Source: Coriobacteriia bacterium (lineage in GTDB: Bacteria > Actinomycetota > Coriobacteriia > Coriobacteriales > QAMH01). Taken from it: DNA of 64,000 nt. The translations under genes and the position numbers were made by a program. The DNA is taken from NCBI GenBank assembly GCA_003149935.1, contig QAMH01000007.1, positions 124,001-188,000 on the forward strand, in the 5' to 3' direction. Every line of letters begins with the position of its first letter. Within the stretch, counting starts at the first letter, position 1. The notes beneath the pieces were generated by a model. That model worked only from the letters and a program-made list of their open reading frames with translations. It did not search any database and had not been told where the DNA came from. This document shows, piece after piece, positions 1 through 7,595 of the stretch.

Positions 1-129
1 ATCGTGGATTCGGGGGCGGGTATCGACATACCCCTTTCCGACATGGACGGCGGCAAGTTCGCCTATGTCTATGACCCTGACGGTTACATGGTTGAGCTCG
101 TCACCTGGTATAACGGCCGCGCGGAATAG
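1..129 (+). CDS. VOC (glyoxalase-like) family protein, C-terminal fragment
   Basis: Only the last 42 codons are inside the window, read in frame 1 and ending at TAG 127-129. The end reads KFAYVYDPDGYMVELVTW, which is the typical last strand pair of a vicinal-oxygen-chelate domain (DPDGxxxEL, where the Glu is usually a metal ligand). These metal-dependent enzymes act as lyases, isomerases or dioxygenases on small substrates, and nothing visible here tells which. It lies upstream of the SDR-MFS-NuoEF unit in the same direction and could belong to the same pathway, but a hairpin at 179-195 separates them. Confidence 0.75.
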   Translation: MVDSGAGIDIPLSDMDGGKFAYVYDPDGYMVELVTWYNGRAE

Positions 130-178
130 GCCCGCTTCGGGCGAACATCGTCTCCTGACATCGCTCGTGTTTGTACAG

Positions 179-195
179 GCCGAGCTTTGCTCGGC
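179..195 (+). promoter_or_regulatory. Leader hairpin upstream of the SDR gene (twin of 2311-2327)
   Basis: GCCGAGC-TTT-GCTCGGC is a perfect 7-bp stem with a 3-base loop, ending 23 bases before the SDR start codon and just upstream of its ribosome-binding site. A near-identical hairpin with loop ATT sits before the NuoE-like gene. No T-run follows, so it is unlikely to be a simple terminator. It could be an mRNA stabiliser, an attenuator or a protein site. Confidence 0.45.
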
Positions 196-218
196 TCGCC
201 TTCAGAAAGGATACAGCA

Positions 219-962
219 ATGTCTTATGCAATCGTTACCGGCGCAAGCCGTGGCCTTGGCGCCGGAATGGCAAAGAAACTGGCCCAAATGGGCTACGATG
301 TCGTCGTTAACTACACCTCCGAGTCAAGCGCCGAGAAGGCCCAAACCGTCGCAGATGATATTATCGGCGTCTACAATAAGAAGGCTCTTGTGGTCAAGGC
401 CGACATGTCTACCCTCGAAGGCTGCGAGCAGTTGGTTTATGAGTCGCGCGAGCATTTCGGCGACGACATTGCAGTGCTTATCAACAATGCCGGCATCTCC
501 CAGACTCAGGATTTCCTTGACACCTCGCTCGAGCGCATTAAGTTCATTGTCGACACCAACCTCATGAGCGTGCTCTACATGAGCCGCCTAGTCTATCCCC
601 TCATGGTGGATAAGGGCAAAGGTTGCGTCATCGACATCGCCTCCACCGGCGGCATCAACGGCTGCCAGGGACAAATCGTTTACACGGCCACCAAGGCGGG
701 CATCATCGGCCTGGTCAAGGGCTTCACGGCCGAGTTCGCGCATTTGGGCATACGCACTAACGCCATCGCCCCCGGCCTCACCGAAACCGACATTATCCGT
801 GGCCTGGGCGAAGAGGCCATCGAGTACTGCAAGAACACCAACCCCATGCGCGACAACGGCACCGTTGATGATATCGTCGATGCCATGGAATACCTGGTGA
901 AGACGCGCTTCGTGTGCGGTCAGACCATCGTTGTCGATGGCGGCGGATCGGTGGTTGCCTGA
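219..962 (+). CDS. Short-chain dehydrogenase/reductase (FabG-like)
   Basis: A 247-residue classical SDR, an NAD(P)H-dependent oxidoreductase of hydroxyl/keto groups. The Rossmann cofactor motif TGASRGLG is at residues 7-14, NNAG at 89-92, and the catalytic set is Ser142, Tyr155 and Lys159 (YTATK). The C-terminus has the usual VDGGG turn. The ATG at 219 was chosen because AAAGG precedes it and because an upstream in-frame start would add residues before the normal SDR beginning. Its stop overlaps the start of the MFS gene (TGATG), so the two are translationally coupled. The pairing with a transporter and an NADH-oxidising flavoprotein suggests reduction of an imported substrate rather than fatty-acid synthesis; the substrate is unknown. 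Confidence 0.88.
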   Translation: MSYAIVTGASRGLGAGMAKKLAQMGYDVVVNYTSESSAEKAQTVADDIIGVYNKKALVVKADMSTLEGCEQLVYESREHFGDDIAVLINNAGISQTQDFLDTSLERIKFIVDTNLMSVLYMSRLVYPLMVDKGKGCVIDIASTGGINGCQGQIVYTATKAGIIGLVKGFTAEFAHLGIRTNAIAPGLTETDIIRGLGEEAIEYCKNTNPMRDNGTVDDIVDAMEYLVKTRFVCGQTIVVDGGGSVVA

Positions 963-2257
963 TGGATACGACCGTCGATGCAAAGGCGAGGCAGTCAAAG
1001 TCACGCGCCAACAAGGTTCTCATTGGCTGCATACTGCTCATTGCCGTCGAATATGGCACGCTCAACATACTGTCGCTCTACATTGAGCCCATCTGCACGA
1101 CACTGGGGGTGGACGCGACGGCCGTCTCGTTCATGTTCACAATCACGAACATCGTGAGCGTTGCTTCGGGTTTCCTCGTCGCCCTGCTCATCGAGAAGGT
1201 GAACCCGCGCCTCATCATGTTTACGGGCGTCATCTGCTTCATGCTCTTCTTCGGCATCCTCTACGTGGCCACGAGCATCGTCATGATCTACGTGGGCGCC
1301 GTATTCTATGGCGTGAGCCAGGTGTTCGTTGGTTTTGCCGTGACCCAGCCGCTCATTAGCTGGTGGCATGCCAAAAACGTCGGCATGAAGATGAGCTCCC
1401 TCTCTCTTGCCATGTCCGTGGGCGCGCTCATCATGGCGCCTACCATCGGTAGCGCGCTTCCCGCCTTGGGCATGCCGGGAACGGTGCTTGTCAACGGCGG
1501 CGTCCTGGGCGTGCTCATGCTCATCGCCGTAGCCTTTCTCATCTCGGGCAAACCCGAGACCTATGGCCTCAAGCCATACGGCTACGAGGAGGCCCAAGAA
1601 GAGGTCGCCCAAGAGGAGCTCGCCGGGGAAGCATCGGTTGCAAGCGGCCTCACCTTCAAGCAGTGCCTCAAGACCTATCCCTTCTGGGCCATACTCTTTG
1701 TGCCCTTCCTGCTCTACATCCCGGGCAATGGCTTCGTCACTAACGAGGCCGTGATTTTTCAGTCCTGCGGCTTCGATTCTGGCGGAGTGAGCATGCTCAT
1801 GTCCGTCTATAGCGGGTGCATGATCGTCTGGGTGCTTCTCTACGGATTCTTGAGCGACCATATCGGGCCAGCCAAGGCAAGCATCATCTATGCCATCGGC
1901 GGTATCGTATGCCTGCTGGGATTCGTCATCCTCGGCGGTCAGGCTGGAGCCATCTTCCTAGCCGTCACTATCGGCATCATCAACTCCTTCAGCGGCATGA
2001 TTGCGGCCATCATGTTCGGCAAGCTCTTTGGTACCCGCGCTGTTGGAACGCTCATAGCTGTCGGCAATATCGTGGGTGGCGTGGCTGCGGCAGTCGCCCC
2101 TCCCATTGCGAGCTTCATCAACGCGGCGACGGGCAGCTTTACGGCATTTATGGTGCTTTCTGCCGTTATAGTTGTCGTGGTGCTTTTCTTGCTCGTTACG
2201 GCGACGTCCAAGAGGCAAGTAGCCAGGATTCAGGCGCTTGAGGCCTCAGGGGAGTAA
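962..2257 (+). CDS. MFS transporter, oxalate/formate antiporter-like (OFA family)
   Basis: A 431-residue polytopic protein with about 12 hydrophobic segments and a charged central cytoplasmic loop around residues 205-230 (rich in Glu and Ala) dividing two six-helix halves. The first half has the SWWHAKNVGMKMS signature typical of the OFA branch, whose members exchange organic anions. The second half begins with TYPFWAILFVPFLLY, also OFA-like. The start ATG overlaps the SDR stop by one base. It probably brings in or exchanges the organic acid handled by the SDR and the NuoEF pair; that assignment comes from context only. Confidence 0.85.
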   Translation: MDTTVDAKARQSKSRANKVLIGCILLIAVEYGTLNILSLYIEPICTTLGVDATAVSFMFTITNIVSVASGFLVALLIEKVNPRLIMFTGVICFMLFFGILYVATSIVMIYVGAVFYGVSQVFVGFAVTQPLISWWHAKNVGMKMSSLSLAMSVGALIMAPTIGSALPALGMPGTVLVNGGVLGVLMLIAVAFLISGKPETYGLKPYGYEEAQEEVAQEELAGEASVASGLTFKQCLKTYPFWAILFVPFLLYIPGNGFVTNEAVIFQSCGFDSGGVSMLMSVYSGCMIVWVLLYGFLSDHIGPAKASIIYAIGGIVCLLGFVILGGQAGAIFLAVTIGIINSFSGMIAAIMFGKLFGTRAVGTLIAVGNIVGGVAAAVAPPIASFINAATGSFTAFMVLSAVIVVVVLFLLVTATSKRQVARIQALEASGE

Positions 2258-2310
2258 GGGCAGGGGTTCCGGGCAACGGATGTCTGCGGCATTGCTCGTC
2301 TCGTGCTGGA

Positions 2311-2327
2311 GCCGAGCATTGCTCGGC
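2311..2327 (+). promoter_or_regulatory. Leader hairpin upstream of the NuoE-like gene (twin of 179-195)
   Basis: GCCGAGC-ATT-GCTCGGC, a perfect 7-bp stem that differs from the hairpin at 179-195 only in the loop. It lies in the 102-base gap between the MFS stop and the NuoE-like start, again a short distance before a GAAAGG ribosome-binding site. The matching position suggests both halves of the unit share one post-transcriptional or protein-binding signal. Confidence 0.45.
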
Positions 2328-2359
2328 CCGCCGCAACCAAGTTACGAAAGGCCATGGTC

Positions 2360-2851
2360 ATGACCATTGATGAAACGGACAAGGAGGCATCCGCCTACGC
2401 CCTCGAGTTGTTCGCCCAGCACCCCGAGCCCACAGGTCGGCTGCTATTCGTCTTGAACGGGCTTCAGGAGCGCTTTCGCTACCTTCCCGCCAGCGCCTGC
2501 GAGGTTATTGCCAGCGAGCTCGGGCTCGAAGACTCCGACGTTCGCGCCTTCGCCAGCGCCTTTCGCAACTACTCGCTCGATCCCGTGGGCCGCGTCGTAG
2601 TGGAGGTATGCGATGGCGCGGCCTGCCATGCCGCCGGTGCCGAAAAGCTCATCGCCAAATTGGAGGGCCAGCTTGGCATCAAGTGCGGCACCACAAGCGA
2701 TGATGGCCTCTTCACACTGCGCACGGTGCGCTGTGTGGGATCATGCTCGGCGGCTCCCATCACAGTCATAGAAGGCGACGTCCGCGGTCACATGCGCATC
2801 TCCCAGATGGGCGACCTAATCTCGCAGATTAAGGGGCTTGCCAATGAATAG
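2360..2851 (+). CDS. NuoE-like [2Fe-2S] thioredoxin-fold subunit
   Basis: 163 residues of the NuoE/HndA/HoxE family. It has an N-terminal helical bundle and a thioredoxin-like ferredoxin whose cluster ligands are visible as Cys84-x4-Cys89 and Cys125-x3-Cys129. Such subunits pass electrons from the NuoF flavoprotein to a partner redox enzyme. ATG 2360 is preferred over ATG 2354 because GAAAGG (2346-2351) is 8 bases from it but only 2 from the earlier one. The gene overlaps the NuoF-like gene by 8 bases. No NuoG, hydrogenase or formate dehydrogenase subunit follows, so the partner enzyme is not obvious. Confidence 0.87.
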   Translation: MTIDETDKEASAYALELFAQHPEPTGRLLFVLNGLQERFRYLPASACEVIASELGLEDSDVRAFASAFRNYSLDPVGRVVVEVCDGAACHAAGAEKLIAKLEGQLGIKCGTTSDDGLFTLRTVRCVGSCSAAPITVIEGDVRGHMRISQMGDLISQIKGLANE

Positions 2852-4703
2852 TGAAGCACTCGAGAGCTTGCGTCGGTGCGGTAAGGCCCAGCTGGGCACG
2901 TACCCCCGCATAACGGTGGGCCTCGGCACCTGCGGTAACGCTGCCGGAGCCCAGAAGGTCTACGACGCTTTCCAGGAGACCCTTGCCGGCGCTATAGCCG
3001 AAGGCCGCGTGCGCTTGGACGGCGTCGGCTGCCGAGGCGCCTGCTGGGCCGAGCCTCTCGTTGAGGTGCAGATGGGAGACGGGCGCAGCTATGTCTTTGC
3101 CAACGTGACCGAGGGCCGCGCCCCCATCATCGCCAAGCAGGTTCTGGCAGGCAAGCTCAACGCCCGCCGCTGCATCGGTTACTACCAGTGCGGCGCAGAT
3201 TCCGAAGATGTTTCCTCTCCCTTGCTTGCACAGGTTGAGGACCTCGCATCGGGCCAGAGTCGTTACTTGATGGGCCCTTGCGGCTACCTTGACCCGCTCT
3301 CCTTGGAGCAATATGCCGCGATCGGAGGATTGCGCGCCCTTCAGGCGACGCTATCTAAAGGCGGTGCCGAAGAGGTTCTTCTCAAGCTGGGAGAGGCGGG
3401 CCTGCGTGGGCGCGGAGGCGCAGGCTTTCCCACGGCTCAGAAGTGGCGTGCCGCGGCAGACTCCGACGACCCCGTGCGCTATGTCATCGTCAACGGCGAC
3501 GAAGGCGATCCTGGAGCCTATATGGACCGCACACTCATGGAATCGGCCCCTTACCAGGTGCTTGAGGGTGCGCTTCTCGCTGCCGTAGGCATTGGCGCCC
3601 ACGAGGTCATCGTTTTCGTGCGAAGCGAGTACAAGCAGGCCTGCACGACCCTCGAGCGCGCCGTCCAGGTGCTGCGCGAGAACGGGGTCATCGGGCCAAA
3701 CGCTCTTGGCAGCGGCTACGGGCTCGACGTCTTTGTCGAGAAAAGCGCCGGATCTTTTGTGTGCGGGGAGGAGACGGCGCTCATCGCTGCGTTTGAAGGT
3801 CGCATACCTCGACCCTCGAAAAAGCCGCCCTATCCCGCGGAGCGTGGCCTGTTCGGGCATCCCACAGTCATCGACAACGTCGAGACTCTCGCCAACGCAC
3901 CCCTCATCGTTGCCGGCGGCGTTGGGTCCTTTCGCAGCCATGGCACGGTCCTGTGCCCGGGTACCAAGACCATCTGCCTCACCGGTGCCGTCAATCGAAC
4001 GGGCGTGGTCGAAGTTGACATGGGCACGCCGCTGTCCCACGTGGTCTGCGAGCTTGGTGGTGTCGACGAGGCCAGCGTCAAGGCGGTGCAGCTCGGAGGT
4101 CCTTCCGGGGCTTTCATCGCCCAAGGCGAACTCGGCATGCCCCTCGACTTCGAGAGCATCGCCCAGGAGGGTACCATCATGGGCTCTGGAGGCGCGCTTG
4201 TCATCGGGCAGGGCGATTGCGTCGTTGACCTCACCCGCTACCTCATGGAGTTTTGCGCCGAGGAGTCCTGCGGACGTTGCAAGCCTTGCGCCGGTGGGAC
4301 AAGGGAGTGCGCTCGCATTTTGGAGCGCCTGTGTGACGGCCAGGGGCATCCGGAGGATCTGGATGGGCTTGAGGATTTGGGGAACGCAATGATGCGCGGC
4401 TCTCTTTGCGGTTTGGGCAAGTCCGCCTCAGGACCGTTGCTCAGCGCGATCGCGCAATTTCGCCCTGAGTTCGAGGCCCATATTGAGGGTACGTGCCCCA
4501 GCGCCGTATGCCGCAGCCTGGTGCAGCTCGTCATCGTGCCCGAAAAGTGCCAAGGCGAGCGCTGCTGCCTGGGGACCTGCCCCGGAAACGCCGTCAAAGG
4601 CAAGTTCGGCAAGCCTGGCACCATCGACCCGCGCCTGTGCGAGAAGTGCTTCACTTGCATCGACGCCTGCCCCTACGACGCCATAAAGGTGCTTCCCAGC
4701 TGA
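2844..4703 (+). CDS. NuoF-like NADH-oxidising flavoprotein with C-terminal ferredoxin
   Basis: 619 residues with four modules: an N-terminal thioredoxin-like ferredoxin domain, the FMN/NADH domain (GRGGAGFPT and NGDEGDPGAYMDR), an SLBB segment, and the N3-type [4Fe-4S] region with Cys476, Cys479 and Cys482. A two-cluster ferredoxin tail completes it. This is the HndC/HydB architecture that oxidises or reduces NAD(H) with one-electron carriers. The second tail cluster is canonical (C599, C602, C605, C609-P). The first is displaced: C569, C574, C575, C579, instead of a Cys at 572. ATG 2844 overlaps the NuoE stop. The pair may power or drain the SDR through NADH. Confidence 0.88.
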   Translation: MNSEALESLRRCGKAQLGTYPRITVGLGTCGNAAGAQKVYDAFQETLAGAIAEGRVRLDGVGCRGACWAEPLVEVQMGDGRSYVFANVTEGRAPIIAKQVLAGKLNARRCIGYYQCGADSEDVSSPLLAQVEDLASGQSRYLMGPCGYLDPLSLEQYAAIGGLRALQATLSKGGAEEVLLKLGEAGLRGRGGAGFPTAQKWRAAADSDDPVRYVIVNGDEGDPGAYMDRTLMESAPYQVLEGALLAAVGIGAHEVIVFVRSEYKQACTTLERAVQVLRENGVIGPNALGSGYGLDVFVEKSAGSFVCGEETALIAAFEGRIPRPSKKPPYPAERGLFGHPTVIDNVETLANAPLIVAGGVGSFRSHGTVLCPGTKTICLTGAVNRTGVVEVDMGTPLSHVVCELGGVDEASVKAVQLGGPSGAFIAQGELGMPLDFESIAQEGTIMGSGGALVIGQGDCVVDLTRYLMEFCAEESCGRCKPCAGGTRECARILERLCDGQGHPEDLDGLEDLGNAMMRGSLCGLGKSASGPLLSAIAQFRPEFEAHIEGTCPSAVCRSLVQLVIVPEKCQGERCCLGTCPGNAVKGKFGKPGTIDPRLCEKCFTCIDACPYDAIKVLPS

Positions 4704-4932
4704 ATGTGTCAAGTTGTGTCAAGTCACCGTATGGCGGGCTCAGGCGAGCATTGGCAATCGTCACCTTATGGCTAAATCGTCCGCACCCCCATAGCTATAG
4801 TTCTGACATGGCAAAAATCGACATCACGCGCGAAGCTTGACTAGCGCGAAGGCAGTCGGCTGATGGCTGCATTATCACGCTTTTGGTTCTCGTTATATGG
4901 CGCAACAATACCAATTATGGTATGGTTCTGCC
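4704..4932 (+). other. Intergenic: AbiEi promoter region with palindrome and degenerate duplicate
   Basis: This gap begins with a 10-base direct repeat (TGTGTCAAGT twice) after the NuoF stop. Near its end TACCA-ATTA-TGGTA (4909-4922) forms an inverted repeat immediately before the AbiEi start at 4933, a likely autoregulatory operator. A related but decayed copy of the start region (TATAGTTCTGACATG, ending at 4810) heads a 10-codon ORF (MAKIDITREA, 4808-4840), which looks like a leftover of an earlier antitoxin start. No other gene is visible. Confidence 0.5.
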
Positions 4933-5466
4933 ATGAGCTATTACGACGACATATACGAGATTGCCGTAGATAACCACGGGTACGTCTCCACGGAAACGGC
5001 CTCAAGGGTCGGGGTCCCGGCTGTAGAGCTCGCGAAGCTGGCTCACAGGGGAAGGCTGGAGAACATCTCTCGGGGGCTCTACCGCCTTACCCGGTTCGTC
5101 CCTACCGAGAACGGCTCTTATGCGGAAGCTGTGGCGAGACTTGGAGGCGACGCGTACCTATTCGGCGAGTCCGTCATAGCCATGCTCGGACTCGCTCCGA
5201 CAAACCCGAGCTACATCTGCGTGGCGACCCCCCATCGCACTAGGCGCAAGCTTCCAGCCTATATAAGGGTGAAGAAGCCAGGGAAAGGCGACACGGTCAC
5301 CTCATATGACGGAATCCCGAGCCAGGATGTCGCGACGGCCGTTCGAAGCGCAAAGGCGACGATGATGGACGAGCGACTGCGAGATGCCGTGGAGGAGGCG
5401 AGATGCCAGGGGTATCTCAGGCGCGATGATTACGAGAGCCTCAAGAAAGACATGGGATGGGAATGA
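4933..5466 (+). CDS. AbiEi-type antitoxin (type IV toxin-antitoxin, phage abortive infection)
   Basis: 177 residues. The N-terminal winged helix (residues about 5-50: IAVDNHGYVSTETASRVGV, then GRLENISRGLYRL) is the characteristic AbiEi_4 domain, and the C-terminal half follows the AbiEi pattern. These proteins repress their own operon and counteract the AbiEii nucleotidyltransferase. ATG 4933 is chosen because it places the winged helix at the usual distance; an in-frame start 36 bases earlier would run through the TACCA/TGGTA operator. The gene looks intact, but its partner toxin directly downstream is broken, so it may now be an orphan regulator. Confidence 0.82.
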   Translation: MSYYDDIYEIAVDNHGYVSTETASRVGVPAVELAKLAHRGRLENISRGLYRLTRFVPTENGSYAEAVARLGGDAYLFGESVIAMLGLAPTNPSYICVATPHRTRRKLPAYIRVKKPGKGDTVTSYDGIPSQDVATAVRSAKATMMDERLRDAVEEARCQGYLRRDDYESLKKDMGWE

Positions 5467-5467
5467 A

Positions 5468-6241
5468 GTGACCAAACAGTCAGCGCAACCTCGACATGGC
5501 GATCCGCCGCCTCGGCGCAGGTGAGAAAGCCTTCCTTTCGAACCGGAGCATCATCGCAAACGCGATCGTCGGACAGCTGATGGCCGGAGCCGTGGTGAAA
5601 GGCGGCTCGTCCCTGAAGATACGCTTCGGGAACGCGGCAACGAGAGCGACCACCGACTTCGATGCCGCGAGGTCTGTCGGCGAATACGAGTTCGAGGAAG
5701 GGTTCGCGAAAGTTTGGCAACAGGATGGGAGGGCTTCACGGGCCGACTTGTCGAGCTGCCGAAGGCGCATCCGGAAGGCGTCCCAGAGCCGTACGTCATG
5801 CAGCCCTACGCAGTCAAGCTGAGCTATCTGGGAAGACCGTGGTGCACCGTCGACCTGGAGCTGGGCTACAACGAGCTCGGAGATGCCGACCACGCCGATA
5901 TGGTGGTTCCCGCCGATGCGAACGAACTGCTTGCCGCGATGGGGCTTCCGGAGTTCGGACCGATTCCGCTCATGGCCCTTCATTACCAGATTGCCCAGAA
6001 GCTCCATGGCGCATCGGAGCCGGGAAGCCAAAGGGCTCATGACTTGGTCGACCTTCAGATCATGGTCGAAAACGGCGAAATAGAACTTCGCGCGACAAGA
6101 AATACGTGCATCCGCCTGTTTTCATATCGGCGCATGCAAGCGTGGCCTCCTGAGTTCCATCTTTTTGCGAAGAAGGGCAGGGGCGTGATGATGCATGGCG
6201 GCAAAGACGATTGGCTCTGCAGGAAAGCTTTGAGAATATAG
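5468..6241 (+). pseudogene. AbiEii-type nucleotidyltransferase toxin, frameshifted and truncated
   Basis: The reading frames together rebuild an AbiEii toxin (SQRNLDMAIRRL, GGSSLKIRFG, TTDFD, then LVELPKAHPEGVP and ALHYQIAQKLHG), but three lesions break it. Frame is lost after GTG-ACC-AAA at 5468-5476, where one more A would restore it. It is lost again near 5713-5716 at GCG-AAA-GTT, where again one A is missing. The C-terminus from about 6150 no longer resembles the family and ends early. GGSS and TTDFD are the nucleotide-binding and metal motifs of this family. Both base losses are in A-runs, so sequencing error remains possible, but the bad C-terminus argues for genuine decay. Confidence 0.78.
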
Positions 6242-6252
6242 TCGCAGATTCG

Positions 6253-6297
6253 AAAACCTTCGGGTTTTACAAGGGCCGATCTCGCGGGATTGGCCCT
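6253..6297. terminator. Bidirectional terminator between AbiEii remnant and rep
   Basis: AAAACC-TTCG-GGTTTT (6253-6268) is a UUCG-tetraloop hairpin with U-rich ends in both directions. It is followed by a second stem, AGGGCC (6272-6277) with GGCCCT (6292-6297). It lies between the convergent AbiEii remnant and rep. Confidence 0.65.
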
Positions 6298-6329
6298 AGT
6301 TTTACCCAGCCCTCTTTTACGATCCTCCA

Positions 6330-7595
6330 TCAGGCGCATCCCCTTTCGAACTGCATGAAAGCCGGACGAACCGCTTCATTGCGCATGTGCTCCAGCTCCG
6401 ATGCGTTGGCGGAGAGCACCTCGCACATCTTCACGTAGCGCCCGTAGCGCTCCTCGCATGCGGCCCAGTAGCGCTGGCAGGAGGCGTCCTCGGCGCATCT
6501 CTCCAGCACCTCGAACTCGGGCGGGCGACTGCCGTCCATGTAGAGCTGCGACCTGATGACGCTGCGCCTCGTCTGCACCTTGCGCCAGAGCTTCGCGAAG
6601 CCGGGGTCGACCTGGGCGAGGCCGGGCATGTCCAGGGGCTCCCCGTCGGCCCCCAGGATGTCGGGCGCTATGGGCTCGTCGGCCCAGGCGGCCAGCCCGT
6701 CGTCGCATTCGAGCCAGCGCGGAAGGTTCTTCGCGAGGCGGTTGTCGTCGCCGTTCCTGATCCAGTAGTCCTTGGCGTAGGCCGCATACGCGTCGATGAT
6801 CTGCTCCGGCTCGAAGCCCGATGCCACCCTGGCCTTCCAGACCTTCAGGCAGTCCCGCTTGAACTTGAGCGACGTGAGCGGCTTGAGCGACAGGGCGCAC
6901 AGCCGCTCGAACGGCTCCGGGAACTCGCCCTTCCGGTACTCCCTGAAATCCCCTGCGCCCTTCTCCCCCGGCCTGTCGGCTGGCTCCGAGTCGCAAGAGA
7001 GGGGTTCTTTTAGTTCTTTATCGCCTTTGGGCGATTTATCGGATGAGTAATTTATAGGTGCCGGTTTCCCAGATGTGGGTTTTCCAGATACGGGTTTTCC
7101 CGTTCTGGTTCTGAGTTGGGACGACTTGCCGGTTTCGTCCGTTTCGCAGGTTTCGCCCTCGCGTTCCTCGGCTTTCGCAGAGTCGTTATCGTGAGGGGCT
7201 TCCGGTGACGTTTGGGAATGCTCGAACTCCGACAGCACGGCGAACCCGTCAGCCTTCAGCTCCGCGCACACGTCATCGTGCATCGCCGGGTCGTCGAGGG
7301 TTACCCAGGTGGCCTCCTCGGCCTTCAGGAAGCGGCCGTTCTCGCTGCGCTTGCGGGCGCGGATGATGTAGCCCGCCGCCTCGAGCTCCTTGATGCCGGC
7401 GGTCACCGCGTCCGCGCCGTCGCGCACGAGCGAGGCGAACCCCTTGATGGTGAACACCCACTCGGGGTTGCCCTCAAGCGAGCGTATCTGGCAGTAGATG
7501 CCCTTGGCCTTCGCCGAGAGGCCGTGGTCGAAGAAGATGGTGTTCTCGACGTGCGTGAAGGAGCCCTTGCCCCTGTGCATAACGTTGCCCATCAC
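6330..7595 (-). CDS. Replication-initiator-like helix-turn-helix protein (plasmid/ICE type)
   Basis: 421 residues. The N-terminal winged helix (residues about 8-90: FFDHGLSAKAKGIYCQIRSL, then FTIKGFASLVRDGADAV and IKELEAAGYI) is that of DnaD-like or plasmid replisome-organiser proteins. A charged, low-complexity linker follows (about 125-215), then a C-terminal helical domain with LPRWLE. The GTG/ATG start overlaps the parB stop (GTGATGG), so it forms an operon with parA and parB. The trio resembles the maintenance cassette of a plasmid or integrative element. The gene seems intact although parB is not. The precise replication role is inferred. Confidence 0.62.
   Translation of the reverse strand: MMGNVMHRGKGSFTHVENTIFFDHGLSAKAKGIYCQIRSLEGNPEWVFTIKGFASLVRDGADAVTAGIKELEAAGYIIRARKRSENGRFLKAEEATWVTLDDPAMHDDVCAELKADGFAVLSEFEHSQTSPEAPHDNDSAKAEEREGETCETDETGKSSQLRTRTGKPVSGKPTSGKPAPINYSSDKSPKGDKELKEPLSCDSEPADRPGEKGAGDFREYRKGEFPEPFERLCALSLKPLTSLKFKRDCLKVWKARVASGFEPEQIIDAYAAYAKDYWIRNGDDNRLAKNLPRWLECDDGLAAWADEPIAPDILGADGEPLDMPGLAQVDPGFAKLWRKVQTRRSVIRSQLYMDGSRPPEFEVLERCAEDASCQRYWAACEERYGRYVKMCEVLSANASELEHMRNEAVRPAFMQFERGCA

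Noticed and set aside
178..200. Intrinsic terminator at the hairpin before the SDR gene
   Set aside because: There is no T-run after the stem and it is too near the next ribosome-binding site; regulatory use is more likely.
171..218. Upstream in-frame start for the SDR gene
   Set aside because: It would run through the leader hairpin, lacks a ribosome-binding site and adds residues before the normal Rossmann start.
4808..4840. Ten-codon ORF as a leader peptide
   Set aside because: It has no repeated regulatory codons or attenuator stem, and its upstream sequence resembles the AbiEi start region, so it is more likely a duplication remnant.
5705..5730. Programmed frameshift in AbiEii
   Set aside because: There is no slippery heptamer with a downstream structure, a second break is near the start and the C-terminus is abnormal.
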